Source of the DNA: Bdellovibrionales bacterium
Lineage (GTDB): Bacteria; Myxococcota; XYA12-FULL-58-9; SYDY01
Length of the DNA stretch: 34,587 bases
Direction of reading: 5' to 3'
NCBI GenBank assembly: GCA_005801425.1
Contig: SYDY01000022.1
Coordinates: forward strand, 1 to 34,587
Every line of letters starts with the position of its first letter. Within the stretch, counting starts at the first letter, position 1. A program made the translations under genes and the position numbers. Below, one piece after another: positions 8,566 to 17,380 of the stretch. Below the pieces are notes generated by a model. The model saw only the letters and a program-made list of their open reading frames with translations. It was not told where the DNA came from and made no database searches.

Positions 8566-9336
8566 TCACCACTGCCTAAGCGCGGCCACTTCGGCTTTGG
8601 TCAAAAAGCGCCACCCGCCGGGAGGCAGGTCATTGACGTCGAGGCCGGCAAATTCAATGCGAATAAGGCGACTGGTGCGATGGCCAATGGCCTCACACAT
8701 GCGTTTGACTTGGTGATTGCGGCCTTCGGCCAAGGTGATTTCGATCCATGTGTTGTTGGGACCACGTTTGGCAACGCGCACGCCCGATGCCTTGGTACGA
8801 AAACCATGACCAGGACGCTTGGGATCGCCCACGTACACACCATCGCGCAATTTTTTGAGCTCTGATTCTTCGGGATGTCCCTGCACTTTGGCCATATACA
8901 CTTTGGGCACGTGATGGCGTGGATGCAGCAATTTCTGGCTTAGTTCACCGTCGTTGGTCAGCAAAATCGCACCTTGGGTATCGTAATCGAGACGCCCCAC
9001 CGGATACACACGCGGCAACATGCCTTCGTAATTGCGACTGCCCTGGGCACGGCTGTTTTGCAAAAGATCAATCACCGTGGTGCGGCGCTCAGGATCGGAC
9101 ACCGTGCACACCACGTGCGGTGGCTTGTGCAACAAGATATAAACGCCCTCTTCAGGCTCCACACGGCCGTAACCGTCGATTTCGACCACTTGGGTGCTGA
9201 GATCAGCCTGAGCACCAAGCTCTGACATGACCTTGCCGTCCACGCGAACGCGGCCTTCGGTAATGTAGGCTTCGGCCTTACGTCGTGACGTGATACCAGC
9301 TCGGGCAATGATCTTCTGTAGGCGCTCTTTAGGCAT
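8566..9336 (-). CDS. rluB: RluB/RsuA-family rRNA pseudouridine synthase
   Basis: Converts a specific uridine of rRNA to pseudouridine. Residues 1-60 form an S4 RNA-binding domain (LQKIIARAGITSRRKAEAYI). The catalytic domain follows with the motif GRLDYDTQG (residues 114-122), whose Asp117 is the expected nucleophile, then LLTNDG, HPKVY-like HVPKVYMAKVQG, and LAEGRNHQVKRM near the C-terminus. At 256 residues it is the size of RluB/RsuA enzymes without long tails. The assignment to RluB (23S) over RluE or RsuA is by general likeness only. The ATG at 9336 has no clear SD. Its 3' end is next to the repeat at 8479-8551. Confidence 0.9.
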   Translation of the reverse strand: MPKERLQKIIARAGITSRRKAEAYITEGRVRVDGKVMSELGAQADLSTQVVEIDGYGRVEPEEGVYILLHKPPHVVCTVSDPERRTTVIDLLQNSRAQGSRNYEGMLPRVYPVGRLDYDTQGAILLTNDGELSQKLLHPRHHVPKVYMAKVQGHPEESELKKLRDGVYVGDPKRPGHGFRTKASGVRVAKRGPNNTWIEITLAEGRNHQVKRMCEAIGHRTSRLIRIEFAGLDVNDLPPGGWRFLTKAEVAALRQW

Positions 9337-9435
9337 GGGGGGGCATGTCTAATAAAATAGGAGAAGCCCGTCAACGGACGGGGATGTGGGACAATTGTTA
9401 TGAATAATTTTACGGTAACGAGGGGCGGGGGGCGG

Positions 9436-9447
9436 TAGAATATAAGG
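9436..9447 (+). promoter_or_regulatory. -10 hexamer placed for a leaderless start
   Basis: GGTAGAAT followed by a 6-base gap (ATAAGG) leads straight into the ATG at 9448. The same GGTAGAAT with a 6-base gap precedes the paralogous gene at 12386. There is no -35 of note. The gap contains AAGG, too close to the ATG for a normal SD. Confidence 0.5.
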
Positions 9448-11313
9448 ATGTCGACATATAGAGCGGATGGGCGTAGTTCTGTGAGCTCAAATACATCTTT
9501 ACTGCCAGATGAAACTACTGCTTCCCCTAGTCGGAGAAAAGGACATAAACCTCGTCCTACTGCTCAGGAAGTATTTGAGAATCAACCTCCACCGCCACCT
9601 CCGATGCCGCTACCACCCTCTACTCACAGTGCGCTGGCCAGACCCCCCGCAAGTTCTCAGTCATTCCAGAGCCAATTGGCACAACGAACCGAGGAATTTC
9701 AAAACAAAACAATTCAGCATGTACGCGATTTTCAGTGTGACGCAGCCAGCAACAAAGCGTCACTCACTTTCAAAGGCCGTGATGGCACCGATTACAATGC
9801 TACCGTTGATCTCAGTGCGTACAAAAGATTGAAGCCTGGCGCTACCCCTGCTGACCTACAAGCGGAAGCAACAAAACAGATCAATAGCGCTATGAGTGCT
9901 GCTGCAAAACTGCAATCGGGACTTGGTGGTGCTGATACGGCAACGTGCATTGGCAGCAAACCTGGCGATGCATTCGATTTTTCTAAAGGCTTTTCATACG
10001 GCGGAGGCCCACCACCCACGCTTTCCGGGCAGATAACAAATGCGACCCACGGGCCGGGAAGCATTGCAGCAACGTTCGATGCAAAAGCAAATGGGGACCC
10101 AAACAAAGTGACGGGATTCACGATTACCCGGCCCCCTGCCGGTGCATCAACTCATACGCCGACAGTGACAATTGCACCGGTGGCGTCGGCGGATACGAGA
10201 CGCTTGGCAGAGAATCAAACGTACGATACCCGAACAGGCGTATTAGGTAGTGGCCCTCACGATGTAGACGATCATGGCCTTGCTGCATTTCATCATGATC
10301 TTGATAGATTACAGGGGCAATTGCATCCTTTAAATAGCCAAATTGCTCAAGTAGAAAGTCAGTTAACTGCGCTAGAAGCAAAGCTGGTCGGTCGCGGTTC
10401 AGAGGCAGACGGCCTCAGAGCAGAACTTGCAACGGCCAAGGACAAACTACGTGATCTGAAGGCGAGTGTTCAGACATTGAACGAACAAATCCGGCCGATG
10501 TTGCTCGATCATGACGGTTTGCCGGATCAACCTGATAACGTAATGGAAGCGCTACAACTACAGCACGCAGGTCTCGTACTGCATATAAACGCAGCCGTGA
10601 GCAATGCTACGGCGTTGGGAGAGAGAGTAAATCATTTACTATCACCGCTTCAGGACCCAAGTTCGCAACGACCTCCCCATCCTACTGCTACCGCGCTGAG
10701 CAGGCACTCTGACGGCACTGACCATGTGTTGCAAAGAGCACCTGCATCTGAGTTAGGACTGGAATTTGCCCGAAGAGAAGCCCTGCGGCGTGCGAGTGAA
10801 GGACAACCTCCAGCGGGTCTGCAACAACGTTTGCAAGCAGATGATGCCGCCAGGGCTCAAGCATCACCGCTTCCACGTCCTACAGCTGGGGCAATGCATA
10901 ATTTCGGTCCAAGAAAAACCGATTTTGATACGACAGCTTTTAATCAGATGTTTCATGATCCTGTGTACGCACAGACAGATGCCATTGGTCCACAAAAGGC
11001 GCTGGCACTGGCAAATGCTGCTGCATTCATAGACAGGCACAGTGGTCACATATCGAAGCAACCCGCTACAGAGAGGTCATGGACTCGCATCCCTACAGAC
11101 CGCAATGGAAATCCGATCAATATCGATCTCCGAAAAGACCCAAGCGGCACGAAATATGCGCTTTTTCAACATGAAGGCAAATACTATGCTGCGCAATTCA
11201 AAACCCCTTCAAAGGAAATTATATACGGTTATGTGCCTCCTGCGAAATGGGAGGTAAGATCCATTTCACCGGAACAGTATGTGCAGTTTCTTTCTGGGAA
11301 GCCAGCGCAATAG
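9448..11313 (+). CDS. Unknown coiled-coil protein, paralogue A (621 aa)
   Basis: Unrecognised family; paralogue of 12386-14251. Layout: residues 1-100 Ser/Pro-rich and disordered, with a run of six prolines at 47-52; about 105-230 a beta-rich domain (TDYNATVDLSAYKRL, INSAMSAAAKL, GDAFDFSKGFSYG, IAATFDAKANGDPNKVTGF); about 276-350 a coiled coil (LDRLQGQLHPLNSQIAQVES); and a C-terminal domain at about 500-621 ending near GTKYALFQHEGKYYAAQFK. No signal peptide or membrane segment. The Pro-rich start, coiled coil and solubility resemble secreted effector or scaffold proteins, but no function can be assigned. The start is the ATG right after a -10-like hexamer. Confidence 0.8.
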   Translation: MSTYRADGRSSVSSNTSLLPDETTASPSRRKGHKPRPTAQEVFENQPPPPPPMPLPPSTHSALARPPASSQSFQSQLAQRTEEFQNKTIQHVRDFQCDAASNKASLTFKGRDGTDYNATVDLSAYKRLKPGATPADLQAEATKQINSAMSAAAKLQSGLGGADTATCIGSKPGDAFDFSKGFSYGGGPPPTLSGQITNATHGPGSIAATFDAKANGDPNKVTGFTITRPPAGASTHTPTVTIAPVASADTRRLAENQTYDTRTGVLGSGPHDVDDHGLAAFHHDLDRLQGQLHPLNSQIAQVESQLTALEAKLVGRGSEADGLRAELATAKDKLRDLKASVQTLNEQIRPMLLDHDGLPDQPDNVMEALQLQHAGLVLHINAAVSNATALGERVNHLLSPLQDPSSQRPPHPTATALSRHSDGTDHVLQRAPASELGLEFARREALRRASEGQPPAGLQQRLQADDAARAQASPLPRPTAGAMHNFGPRKTDFDTTAFNQMFHDPVYAQTDAIGPQKALALANAAAFIDRHSGHISKQPATERSWTRIPTDRNGNPINIDLRKDPSGTKYALFQHEGKYYAAQFKTPSKEIIYGYVPPAKWEVRSISPEQYVQFLSGKPAQ

Positions 11314-11375
11314 GATAGGAATCAGGAATCATGCCGGGTATTGCAATGTGCAGTTCTGTACATTGTGCGACATCG

Positions 11376-11453
11376 AACACCCCCACCGATCGCTTTGCGA
11401 GCGACTTTCCCAACGCAATCGCGCTACGCGCTCATGCTGGGAGAGTTTTATCG
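11376..11453. repeat. Dispersed ~78-bp palindromic repeat, copy 1
   Basis: Begins AACACCCCCACCG and ends in CTCATGCTGGGAGAGTTTTA, with an internal palindrome around CGCGCTACGCG. A second copy lies at 14287-14366, and both follow the 3' end of a 621-residue paralogue (62 and 35 bases after the stop). The similarity is high in the right half and looser in the left half. Confidence 0.8.
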
Positions 11454-11534
11454 AAAGGATCACGCCGCAGTGTGCAATGATATTCCCAACAACACGCTTG
11501 TTCTTGTTCCCGTTCTTCACTACCCCCATAGACC

Positions 11535-12059
11535 ATGCGCAATAGCATTAACCGCACGCTCCTTAAGCAAGTAATGCAAGCCCTCGGCGCACACGTTCTC
11601 GGATTTGGATCGATATATTTTGTGGGAAGCGCTACCGCCCTGCTTTATGGTTGGCGCGAAAGTACCGTGGATATCGACATCGCCCTTGCGCCCGAACCCA
11701 AGGGTTTGTTTCAGGCCATCGAACACATCAAACGATCACTCGGTGTTAACATCGAATTGGCATCCCCCGACCAATTCGTTCCACCACTGCCAGGATGGCA
11801 AACACGCAGTCATTTTATTGCACGTATCGGTCCCATCGATTTTTATCATTACGATCTCTACACCCAAGCCTTGGCCAAGCTCAGCCGTGGACACGCACGC
11901 GATTTAGATGACGTGCAATGCATGGTCCAATCGGGCGAGGTTCTTCCTTCGGAATTACTGCGCTTGTTTGATCAAGTGCGCGATGAAGTGGTGCGCTACC
12001 CTGGTCTCGATGCAGAACGTTTGCGCACACGCATCGTTCAATGGAAACCCCATGTTTGA
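11535..12059 (+). CDS. DUF6036-type nucleotidyltransferase-like protein
   Basis: 174 residues with a minimal nucleotidyltransferase signature: YFVGSATALLYGWRESTVDI gives the G-S motif and the D-x-D carboxylates (DIDIAL). Further family matches as I recall them are NIELASPDQFVPPLPGWQ, DFYHYDLYTQALAKLSRGHA and DLDDVQCM. Related proteins are often grouped with AbiEii/MNT-like antitoxin or toxin nucleotidyltransferases, but activity of this one is not established. The ATG at 11535 has no good SD. Its end overlaps by 8 bases the start of a small partner gene that is frameshifted here, suggesting translational coupling. The gene lies between the two 621-residue paralogues, just after a dispersed repeat. 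Confidence 0.8.
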   Translation: MRNSINRTLLKQVMQALGAHVLGFGSIYFVGSATALLYGWRESTVDIDIALAPEPKGLFQAIEHIKRSLGVNIELASPDQFVPPLPGWQTRSHFIARIGPIDFYHYDLYTQALAKLSRGHARDLDDVQCMVQSGEVLPSELLRLFDQVRDEVVRYPGLDAERLRTRIVQWKPHV

Positions 12060-12336
12060 ACAACTCCCCAGCGGAAAACTCATTGCACAGGTCCTTGATG
12101 ATCTTGAAAAAGGACGCACCACACAGGCGTCGCTCTTGGTGCCATTGGCGCGCCCAAGCTGCGATGGCTTGGCGTTGATGTTCCAGCCGATTCGAACCCG
12201 ACCCCCAAGTATCCCGAAGAACGGTTGTTTGTACTATTGTACGCAGAAGACCCACAAAGCGCCCATGCACGCTACAATGCGCTTGTTTGGGGTGAGCTTG
12301 TGAGTTTTGAGAATACACTCGAATCCACGCCATGTA
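12052..12336 (+). pseudogene. Small partner of the DUF6036 gene, frameshifted
   Basis: Starts at the ATG at 12052, overlapping the nucleotidyltransferase gene. The first frame reads MFEQLPSGKLIAQVLDDLEK and on to TTQASLLV. The matching continuation lies one frame back: GAPKLRWLGVDVP, then YPEERLFVLLYAEDPQSAHA, then RYNALVWGELVSFENTL. Restoring one missing G near 12143 gives LLVAIGAPKLRWLGVDVP. I recall small ~95-residue proteins of this type beside DUF6036 genes (SGKLI..., LL..IGAP.LR.LG..VP, SAH.RYNAL...LVSFE); function unknown. No in-frame stop follows directly, so the end is approximate. It is a decaying gene or a one-base sequence error. Confidence 0.6.
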
Positions 12337-12370
12337 GGTTGAATATTTTATCAGAAAAAAATTTGGGTGT

Positions 12371-12385
12371 TGGTAGAATGTATGG
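12371..12385 (+). promoter_or_regulatory. Extended -10 for a leaderless start
   Basis: TGG TAGAAT (hexamer 12374-12379), then a 6-base gap (GTATGG), then ATG at 12386. Both hexamer and spacing match the site before the paralogue at 9448. No SD at a usable distance. Confidence 0.5.
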
Positions 12386-14251
12386 ATGGGCGACCAGCAC
12401 TCACGATTTCCTATTCCTCCGCCATCAAGACCAGTTTCTTTCGCTGAAAGTGAGGATGGCGCACCACTCCTCCAACCAGGCCAGGGAAACCCGTCAAGGC
12501 ACGCTGCCTGGGAAGATACTTACGGGGAGAACACTGGCCGACCGCGGATGCCAACACCTCTCAGTCGTGAATCATCCTTCTCTGATGTCCCGCCAGGACC
12601 GAGAAGAACAGCGTCCACGCACACGCCGCCGCCTGACTTCTCTGAATATCAATATGTAACAAATCCCCGCGATCCAACGGCGGGTGTCAGCGATGGACCC
12701 CCGTCCAAGACACAAGCCACCTTTACTTTTGACTTACCGCCAGATGGCATGCCGCACACCGCCACCGTGGATATTACCGCGATACTCAAAAAAAGAGGCA
12801 TGCCGCCTCTCGCTGACGGCGATGCGATCCCGCCGGCACTGCACGATCACCTCATCAAAGAAGTAAACACCGCCATGAAAGCGGCGTTTGCATTGGAACA
12901 TCTTTTGAGAACGGAAAATCCAGGCCCTGCCGCTCATGAGGAGTATGGAGACTGGAAACAAGGCGATCAACTCGACTTAAACAAAGGCATCCATCTACAA
13001 CGTTCGGCGAATGGGGCGATGAAACTTTTCGGTGCTGTGCGCAATGACTTTTTCAATGACACAGCTACTATCGAAGCGAAGTTTAATAAAAAGGGCGATA
13101 TCACATTTAAGATTGGAGCACGTACGGACGGAGAGCAACTTTACGGTGAGTTGCCTGGTGATTTTGACGTGAGTGTGCAGCCTCACAGGGCCGCTCATCC
13201 AAGCACATTGCCCTTTCAAAATGGCGGACCCAATCCAACATACTGGTCATCAAGAGAGCATGGCGAAGACCCATATCAAGTCGTGGATCAAGAAGAGATG
13301 AGGTTAAGAAGAACTTCGACGGCATCCAGCATCCACGACGAGCCACTGTCCCCTGTTGATACCCGACAAATCGCTGCGTTGCATCGAGAGAACAATGCCA
13401 TCAGATTAGAACTAAGAAAACAGAATGAAATTATCTCCCAGCTCCATGCTCTCATCCAAAATTCAACTGCAGACCTTGATGAGGTTCTACAACACTTGGA
13501 TCAGACTGGACGCACAATTTATTCTCTGGAACAGCGTGTTACGCGTCTGGAAGGTAATATAGCGTTACTGCATGCTCAGTTTAATGACGGTGACCAGGGA
13601 CTAACAACGACCGTCGACGCGCTACGTGAGGAGCTAGGCCGATCAAAAGCGAATGTGCTGGCATTAATAGATGAAGCAGCACGCTTGCAGCAAGCAGCAG
13701 CGAGACCTCTTTCGGCACTGACCGTGGATGACGAAGAGGAAGAGGATGCTGATCCTTTCTCTGCCCATTTCTCGCCTGCCTCATCTCCCGTATTTCCGTT
13801 GACTCGAAGGATTTCTGAGGACGAAGATGCCCTGCATTCACCGCCCCTCACCGTTATCGTTGCGCCACCATCCTGGACTGAACAACAGCAGGGTTTTATT
13901 CCTCACGCGAACGAAAGCGCTGTTATAGGTTTTTTTAATAGCCCTAGAGGAGCACCCCCTGAAAGGCATTTCCAGGAAGTGAAAGAGTCAGAGATTAAAC
14001 GCCTAGCCCAACTGGCACATACAAGTATGAGCAAGAGTTCCAAATTAGCGAATAAATGGACTGAGCGTGCTGGGGACCCACCTCGCGATAGTGGGATTTC
14101 GGAACTCCGAGCAATACGGCCCTCGCGGGGCAGCGCTGACTATCTCATAAAGTTCAAATATCAAAATGAAATCTACTATGCTTCCATGGTCAAAAATGAG
14201 GGCGTCGTAGGAAATCAACGCAATATCAAAGTATTCAAAGCCGTGCAGTAA
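12386..14251 (+). CDS. Unknown coiled-coil protein, paralogue B (621 aa)
   Basis: Diverged paralogue of 9448-11313, of the same length. Residues 1-105 are Pro/Ser/Arg-rich and disordered. Residues ~110-250 match the same domain (HTATVDITAILKK, VNTAMKAAFALEHLL, GDQLDLNKGIHLQ, TATIEAKFNKKGDITFKIG). Residues ~327-440 form a long coiled coil (EQRVTRLEGNIALLHAQF). An acidic DDEEEEDAD patch lies near 447. The C-terminal domain ends with the counterpart of the A tail (YLIKFKYQNEIYYASMVKN). No signal peptide or membrane segment. Function unknown; a structural, scaffold or exported effector role is possible but not shown. Confidence 0.8.
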   Translation: MGDQHSRFPIPPPSRPVSFAESEDGAPLLQPGQGNPSRHAAWEDTYGENTGRPRMPTPLSRESSFSDVPPGPRRTASTHTPPPDFSEYQYVTNPRDPTAGVSDGPPSKTQATFTFDLPPDGMPHTATVDITAILKKRGMPPLADGDAIPPALHDHLIKEVNTAMKAAFALEHLLRTENPGPAAHEEYGDWKQGDQLDLNKGIHLQRSANGAMKLFGAVRNDFFNDTATIEAKFNKKGDITFKIGARTDGEQLYGELPGDFDVSVQPHRAAHPSTLPFQNGGPNPTYWSSREHGEDPYQVVDQEEMRLRRTSTASSIHDEPLSPVDTRQIAALHRENNAIRLELRKQNEIISQLHALIQNSTADLDEVLQHLDQTGRTIYSLEQRVTRLEGNIALLHAQFNDGDQGLTTTVDALREELGRSKANVLALIDEAARLQQAAARPLSALTVDDEEEEDADPFSAHFSPASSPVFPLTRRISEDEDALHSPPLTVIVAPPSWTEQQQGFIPHANESAVIGFFNSPRGAPPERHFQEVKESEIKRLAQLAHTSMSKSSKLANKWTERAGDPPRDSGISELRAIRPSRGSADYLIKFKYQNEIYYASMVKNEGVVGNQRNIKVFKAVQ

Positions 14252-14286
14252 AGCGAATCAGCGCCGTTTGATATTGCTTTGATTCA

Positions 14287-14366
14287 AACACCCCCACCGC
14301 CGCGCTTCGCTTGGCGACTCCCCCAACGCAATCGCGCTTCGCGCTCATGCTGGGAGAGTTTTAGCG
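14287..14366. repeat. Dispersed ~78-bp palindromic repeat, copy 2
   Basis: Second copy of the element at 11376-11453: AACACCCCCACCG start, CAACGCAATCGCGCT core, GCTCATGCTGGGAGAGTTTTA end. It contains GCGCTTCGCGC. It follows the stop of paralogue B by 35 bases. Confidence 0.8.
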
Positions 14367-14400
14367 CCTTTGTACGAGACTTCAAATCATATTTCATAGG

Positions 14401-14470
14401 TAGGGGGGGCGCGAACCGCCCTGTTTGCATATTACAAGCGCCGCAGGGCGGTTCACGAACCGCCCCTACA
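14401..14470. repeat. Double-hairpin palindromic repeat (REP/BIME-like)
   Basis: The left arm is degenerate (TAGGGGGGGCGCGAACCGCCC). The right arm is a perfect hairpin, GGGCGGTTCACGAACCGCCC, ending CCCCTACA. It lies between converging genes, just beyond the 3' end of the helicase gene, where it may act as a transcript end. Together with the repeat at 14287-14366 it fills most of the 245-base gap. Confidence 0.8.
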
Positions 14471-14496
14471 AGAGAGCACTTACTCAATTCAAGTTT

Positions 14497-17271
14497 CTAC
14501 CGCAACAACGACAACACATCCGCGCTGGATAGGCTGATGCGGTCGCCGGAGGCTTCTTGATTGAGCAATGTATCGGCCAGGTCGCGTTTGCTTTGGGCAA
14601 GCTGCTGGACACGCTCTTCGATGCTGTCGCTGCAAATCAAACGATACACAAGCACAGGATGCAATTGACCAATACGGTGGGTACGATCGGTGGCCTGCTC
14701 TTCTACAGCTGGATTCCACCACGGTTCGTAATGAATGACTGTATCGGCGCGTGTTAAAGTGATCCCTGTGCCACCCGCACGCAAGCTGACCACGATCACC
14801 GGTGGACCACTCGGATCTTGAAAAGCCGCAACCACTTTATCACGATCGCGGGTTTTGCCGTGCAACCACAAGGGATCAACCCCTGCATGCTGCCGTATGG
14901 CCTGCACCAAGCGTTTTTGCATGCTTACAAACTGGCTAAACACCACGATGGCACGGCCACTGCCCACCGCTTCACGAACGATCTCACCAAACAATTCGAG
15001 TTTAGCCGACGGAGGCGCTGGTGTTTCGCTGCCCGCAATCAAAGCCGGATCACAGCATATTTGGCGCAAACGCGTAAGGGCCGCCAAAATATCCATGCGC
15101 AATTGCTCGACGCCCAAACGTTGCAAACGTTCAGACAACGAATCGCGCAATGTTCCCGCCACATGCTCGTACAAAGCACGCTGCATAGGGCCCATCGTAC
15201 ATCGTGCAATCACCGTTTGTTTCGGTGGCAATTCTTTGGCCACGGTGTCTTTGCGGCGACGCAAAATAAAGGGACGCACCCGCGCACGAAGCACATCGGC
15301 CGCGATTTGAGATCCTTGCGAAATGGGCTTTGCATAACGTCGACGGAATGCATCGGCCGATCCTAAGAAACCCGGCGCAAGAAAATCAAACAAGCTCCAC
15401 AATTCTTCGGGACGATTTTCAATGGGCGTACCGCTTAACGCAAGACGGTGCTTTGCATTGACACTGCGCACCGCATGGGCACTTCGACTTTGACGATTTT
15501 TGGTTTGCTGCGCTTCATCAAGAATCAAGTAATAAAACTTTTTATCCTGAAGCGATTCGAGATCTTGGCGCAAGGTTCCGTAGCTTGTGATCACCAAATC
15601 GTAGTCTTCGATATTAATCGCACGGCGCTTGTCACGACCGCCGTACCACAAAACACATTTAAGTTCAGGTGCGAACTTTTCAACTTCATCGCGCCACACG
15701 GTAAGCACCGAGGTTGGCGCAATCACCAACGACGGCATACCGCCCGAAAATTCGGTAATGGCAGAAAGAAGCGCCAAGGTTTGAAGCGTTTTCCCAAGAC
15801 CCATGTCATCGGCCAGAACACCGCCCAAATGATGCCGATGAAGCATCATCAACCAGTAAAAACCTTGACGTTGGTAGTCGCGTAAAACACCATCAAGACG
15901 CGGCGGAATGGGAACCTCTTGCGGTCCACCATGTTCGGAAAGCTCAAGCAACCACGCTTGGGTTGCTTCATCGGTGGCCTTCACCGACATCAGATCCGAA
16001 AGGCTGTGCAACACGCCGACGCACATAGGACTCACATCGGCTTCCGTATGCATCACACCCAAATCGCCCAGGGCCATGAGCGCATGCACCGTGTTCCCAC
16101 GGGCGGGGATGTACGATCCATCTTTGAGTTTAAGATACTTCGCGCCTGCCTGAATTTGTTTGAGCAGGGACTTCATATCCACAAGGGCGTTGATCAGTTC
16201 ATCTTCGTCGTGGATATTAAGTTGAAGGGCCAAGAGGCCGCTGTCCGAATGCCGTGTGATCTCGGCATCCATGGCAAAACCGGTGCGCAGGCGAATACCG
16301 CCATGACCCACATCAGAACGCAGCCAATCGCTGGGGAAAAAGCCCGATCGTCCATCCAAGACCGCCAACGCTGTTTCGCCGCGTGCAAGAAAACCACCGC
16401 GCTCAGCATCGTAGCTCAGTCGTCGCGAACGCATCCAATCAAGGGCCTCGCGCTCCGATGCCAAATCGCGTTCAATGGCACCATCATCACCACGTTCGAG
16501 ATCACCGGATTGAGAGGGCGGCGTAAGCCATGTAAACCAACCAGGATATTGAACACGACAACGCACCAGCGCCATCGGCTCACCATTTTCGTCTTCCATG
16601 GCCTCGACATCAAGGCTGAATTGCTCTGGAGGACCACGTCGTGTTTTGATTTCTTCGAGGGCTTCCTCGGGCACACCGAGATCCACAAGCTGGCGCACGA
16701 TATCGTCGCGCTCTGCGACGCTCATGTTTTTATGAATGTGACGCTGGGGCCGAATCGCCCACTGATTCAAAAGCCAAGGCGCCGGTGTCTCTACCGGGAA
16801 AGCCCAACCATTGCGCAAAAATGCCGCGCTTGAGCCTGCAATCAAACGCCCCGTGGAAACATCCATAGGCACGCCCGCAGCATCGAGCAACAGCATATGG
16901 ATCACATAACCGCCCGCCAATTTTTCGATGCGAACATGGGGCCGAAGTGATTCTTCATCGTAACGAAGCTTGCTCTCTTCAATAAGGGTATCACGTTGAG
17001 CCAATAAAGGGAGCATGCCTGCAAGCTGCGTACTGTTGAGCTGGCCAAACATATTGGCCGCGAGCACTTCACGGATGATCGCCATGTCGAGGGGCGATAA
17101 TTTATTCATGATGCGACGCAGCGTATTAGAATCCAACGGCGCGCGGTCTGCATCAAAAACAAGAATAGTAAATCCGCCCGCCCGACCATCGATCTCGTAA
17201 ATAAGACGCATCAGCGTCTTACCGGACGACGTCGGGTGAACATGCAGGGAGGATCGCGGAGAAAAAGCCAT
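14497..17271 (-). CDS. SNF2/HepA-family helicase-like ATPase
   Basis: 924-residue double-RecA ATPase of superfamily 2. The first ~450 residues are an uncharacterised N-terminal region. Motif I ADDMGLGKTLQ is near residue 490, motif II LDEAQQTKN (DEAQ box) near 585, motif III ALSGTPIEN near 615 and motif VI ATDRTHRIGQ near 866; the SNF2 helicase C-domain includes VVFSQF and LRAGGTGITLT. Such proteins translocate on double-stranded DNA and remodel protein-DNA complexes; bacterial members include RapA/HepA-like proteins and some defence proteins. No nuclease or methylase partner lies nearby, so a housekeeping role is more likely. No clear SD precedes the ATG at 17271. TGG TATCCT lies 9 bases upstream. 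The gene is divergent from the bio operon. Confidence 0.93.
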   Translation of the reverse strand: MAFSPRSSLHVHPTSSGKTLMRLIYEIDGRAGGFTILVFDADRAPLDSNTLRRIMNKLSPLDMAIIREVLAANMFGQLNSTQLAGMLPLLAQRDTLIEESKLRYDEESLRPHVRIEKLAGGYVIHMLLLDAAGVPMDVSTGRLIAGSSAAFLRNGWAFPVETPAPWLLNQWAIRPQRHIHKNMSVAERDDIVRQLVDLGVPEEALEEIKTRRGPPEQFSLDVEAMEDENGEPMALVRCRVQYPGWFTWLTPPSQSGDLERGDDGAIERDLASEREALDWMRSRRLSYDAERGGFLARGETALAVLDGRSGFFPSDWLRSDVGHGGIRLRTGFAMDAEITRHSDSGLLALQLNIHDEDELINALVDMKSLLKQIQAGAKYLKLKDGSYIPARGNTVHALMALGDLGVMHTEADVSPMCVGVLHSLSDLMSVKATDEATQAWLLELSEHGGPQEVPIPPRLDGVLRDYQRQGFYWLMMLHRHHLGGVLADDMGLGKTLQTLALLSAITEFSGGMPSLVIAPTSVLTVWRDEVEKFAPELKCVLWYGGRDKRRAINIEDYDLVITSYGTLRQDLESLQDKKFYYLILDEAQQTKNRQSRSAHAVRSVNAKHRLALSGTPIENRPEELWSLFDFLAPGFLGSADAFRRRYAKPISQGSQIAADVLRARVRPFILRRRKDTVAKELPPKQTVIARCTMGPMQRALYEHVAGTLRDSLSERLQRLGVEQLRMDILAALTRLRQICCDPALIAGSETPAPPSAKLELFGEIVREAVGSGRAIVVFSQFVSMQKRLVQAIRQHAGVDPLWLHGKTRDRDKVVAAFQDPSGPPVIVVSLRAGGTGITLTRADTVIHYEPWWNPAVEEQATDRTHRIGQLHPVLVYRLICSDSIEERVQQLAQSKRDLADTLLNQEASGDRISLSSADVLSLLR

Positions 17272-17380
17272 GAGAGGTCAAGGATACCAGGATCCCCACA
17301 ACTGACAATGGTGTATAAGCATATCACGGTTGTTTGTGTGCGATGATTGCGTTAGTTATCGCGTCCGGGAGTCCCAAGGC

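Noticed and set aside
12225-12659. Independent 144-residue gene
   Set aside because: Its first part is the shifted continuation of the small DUF6036 partner, and its second part is an out-of-frame reading of paralogue B.
15919-16833. 304-residue frame antisense to the SNF2 gene
   Set aside because: The helicase frame on the other strand has all motifs. This frame has no recognisable domain or start site.
14497-17271. The SNF2 protein as part of a defence system
   Set aside because: No nuclease, methyltransferase, protease or other defence partner lies beside it; its neighbours are repeats and biotin genes.
17272-17380. BirA operator before bioB
   Set aside because: No TTGTAAAC...GTTTACAA-type inverted repeat can be found in the gap.
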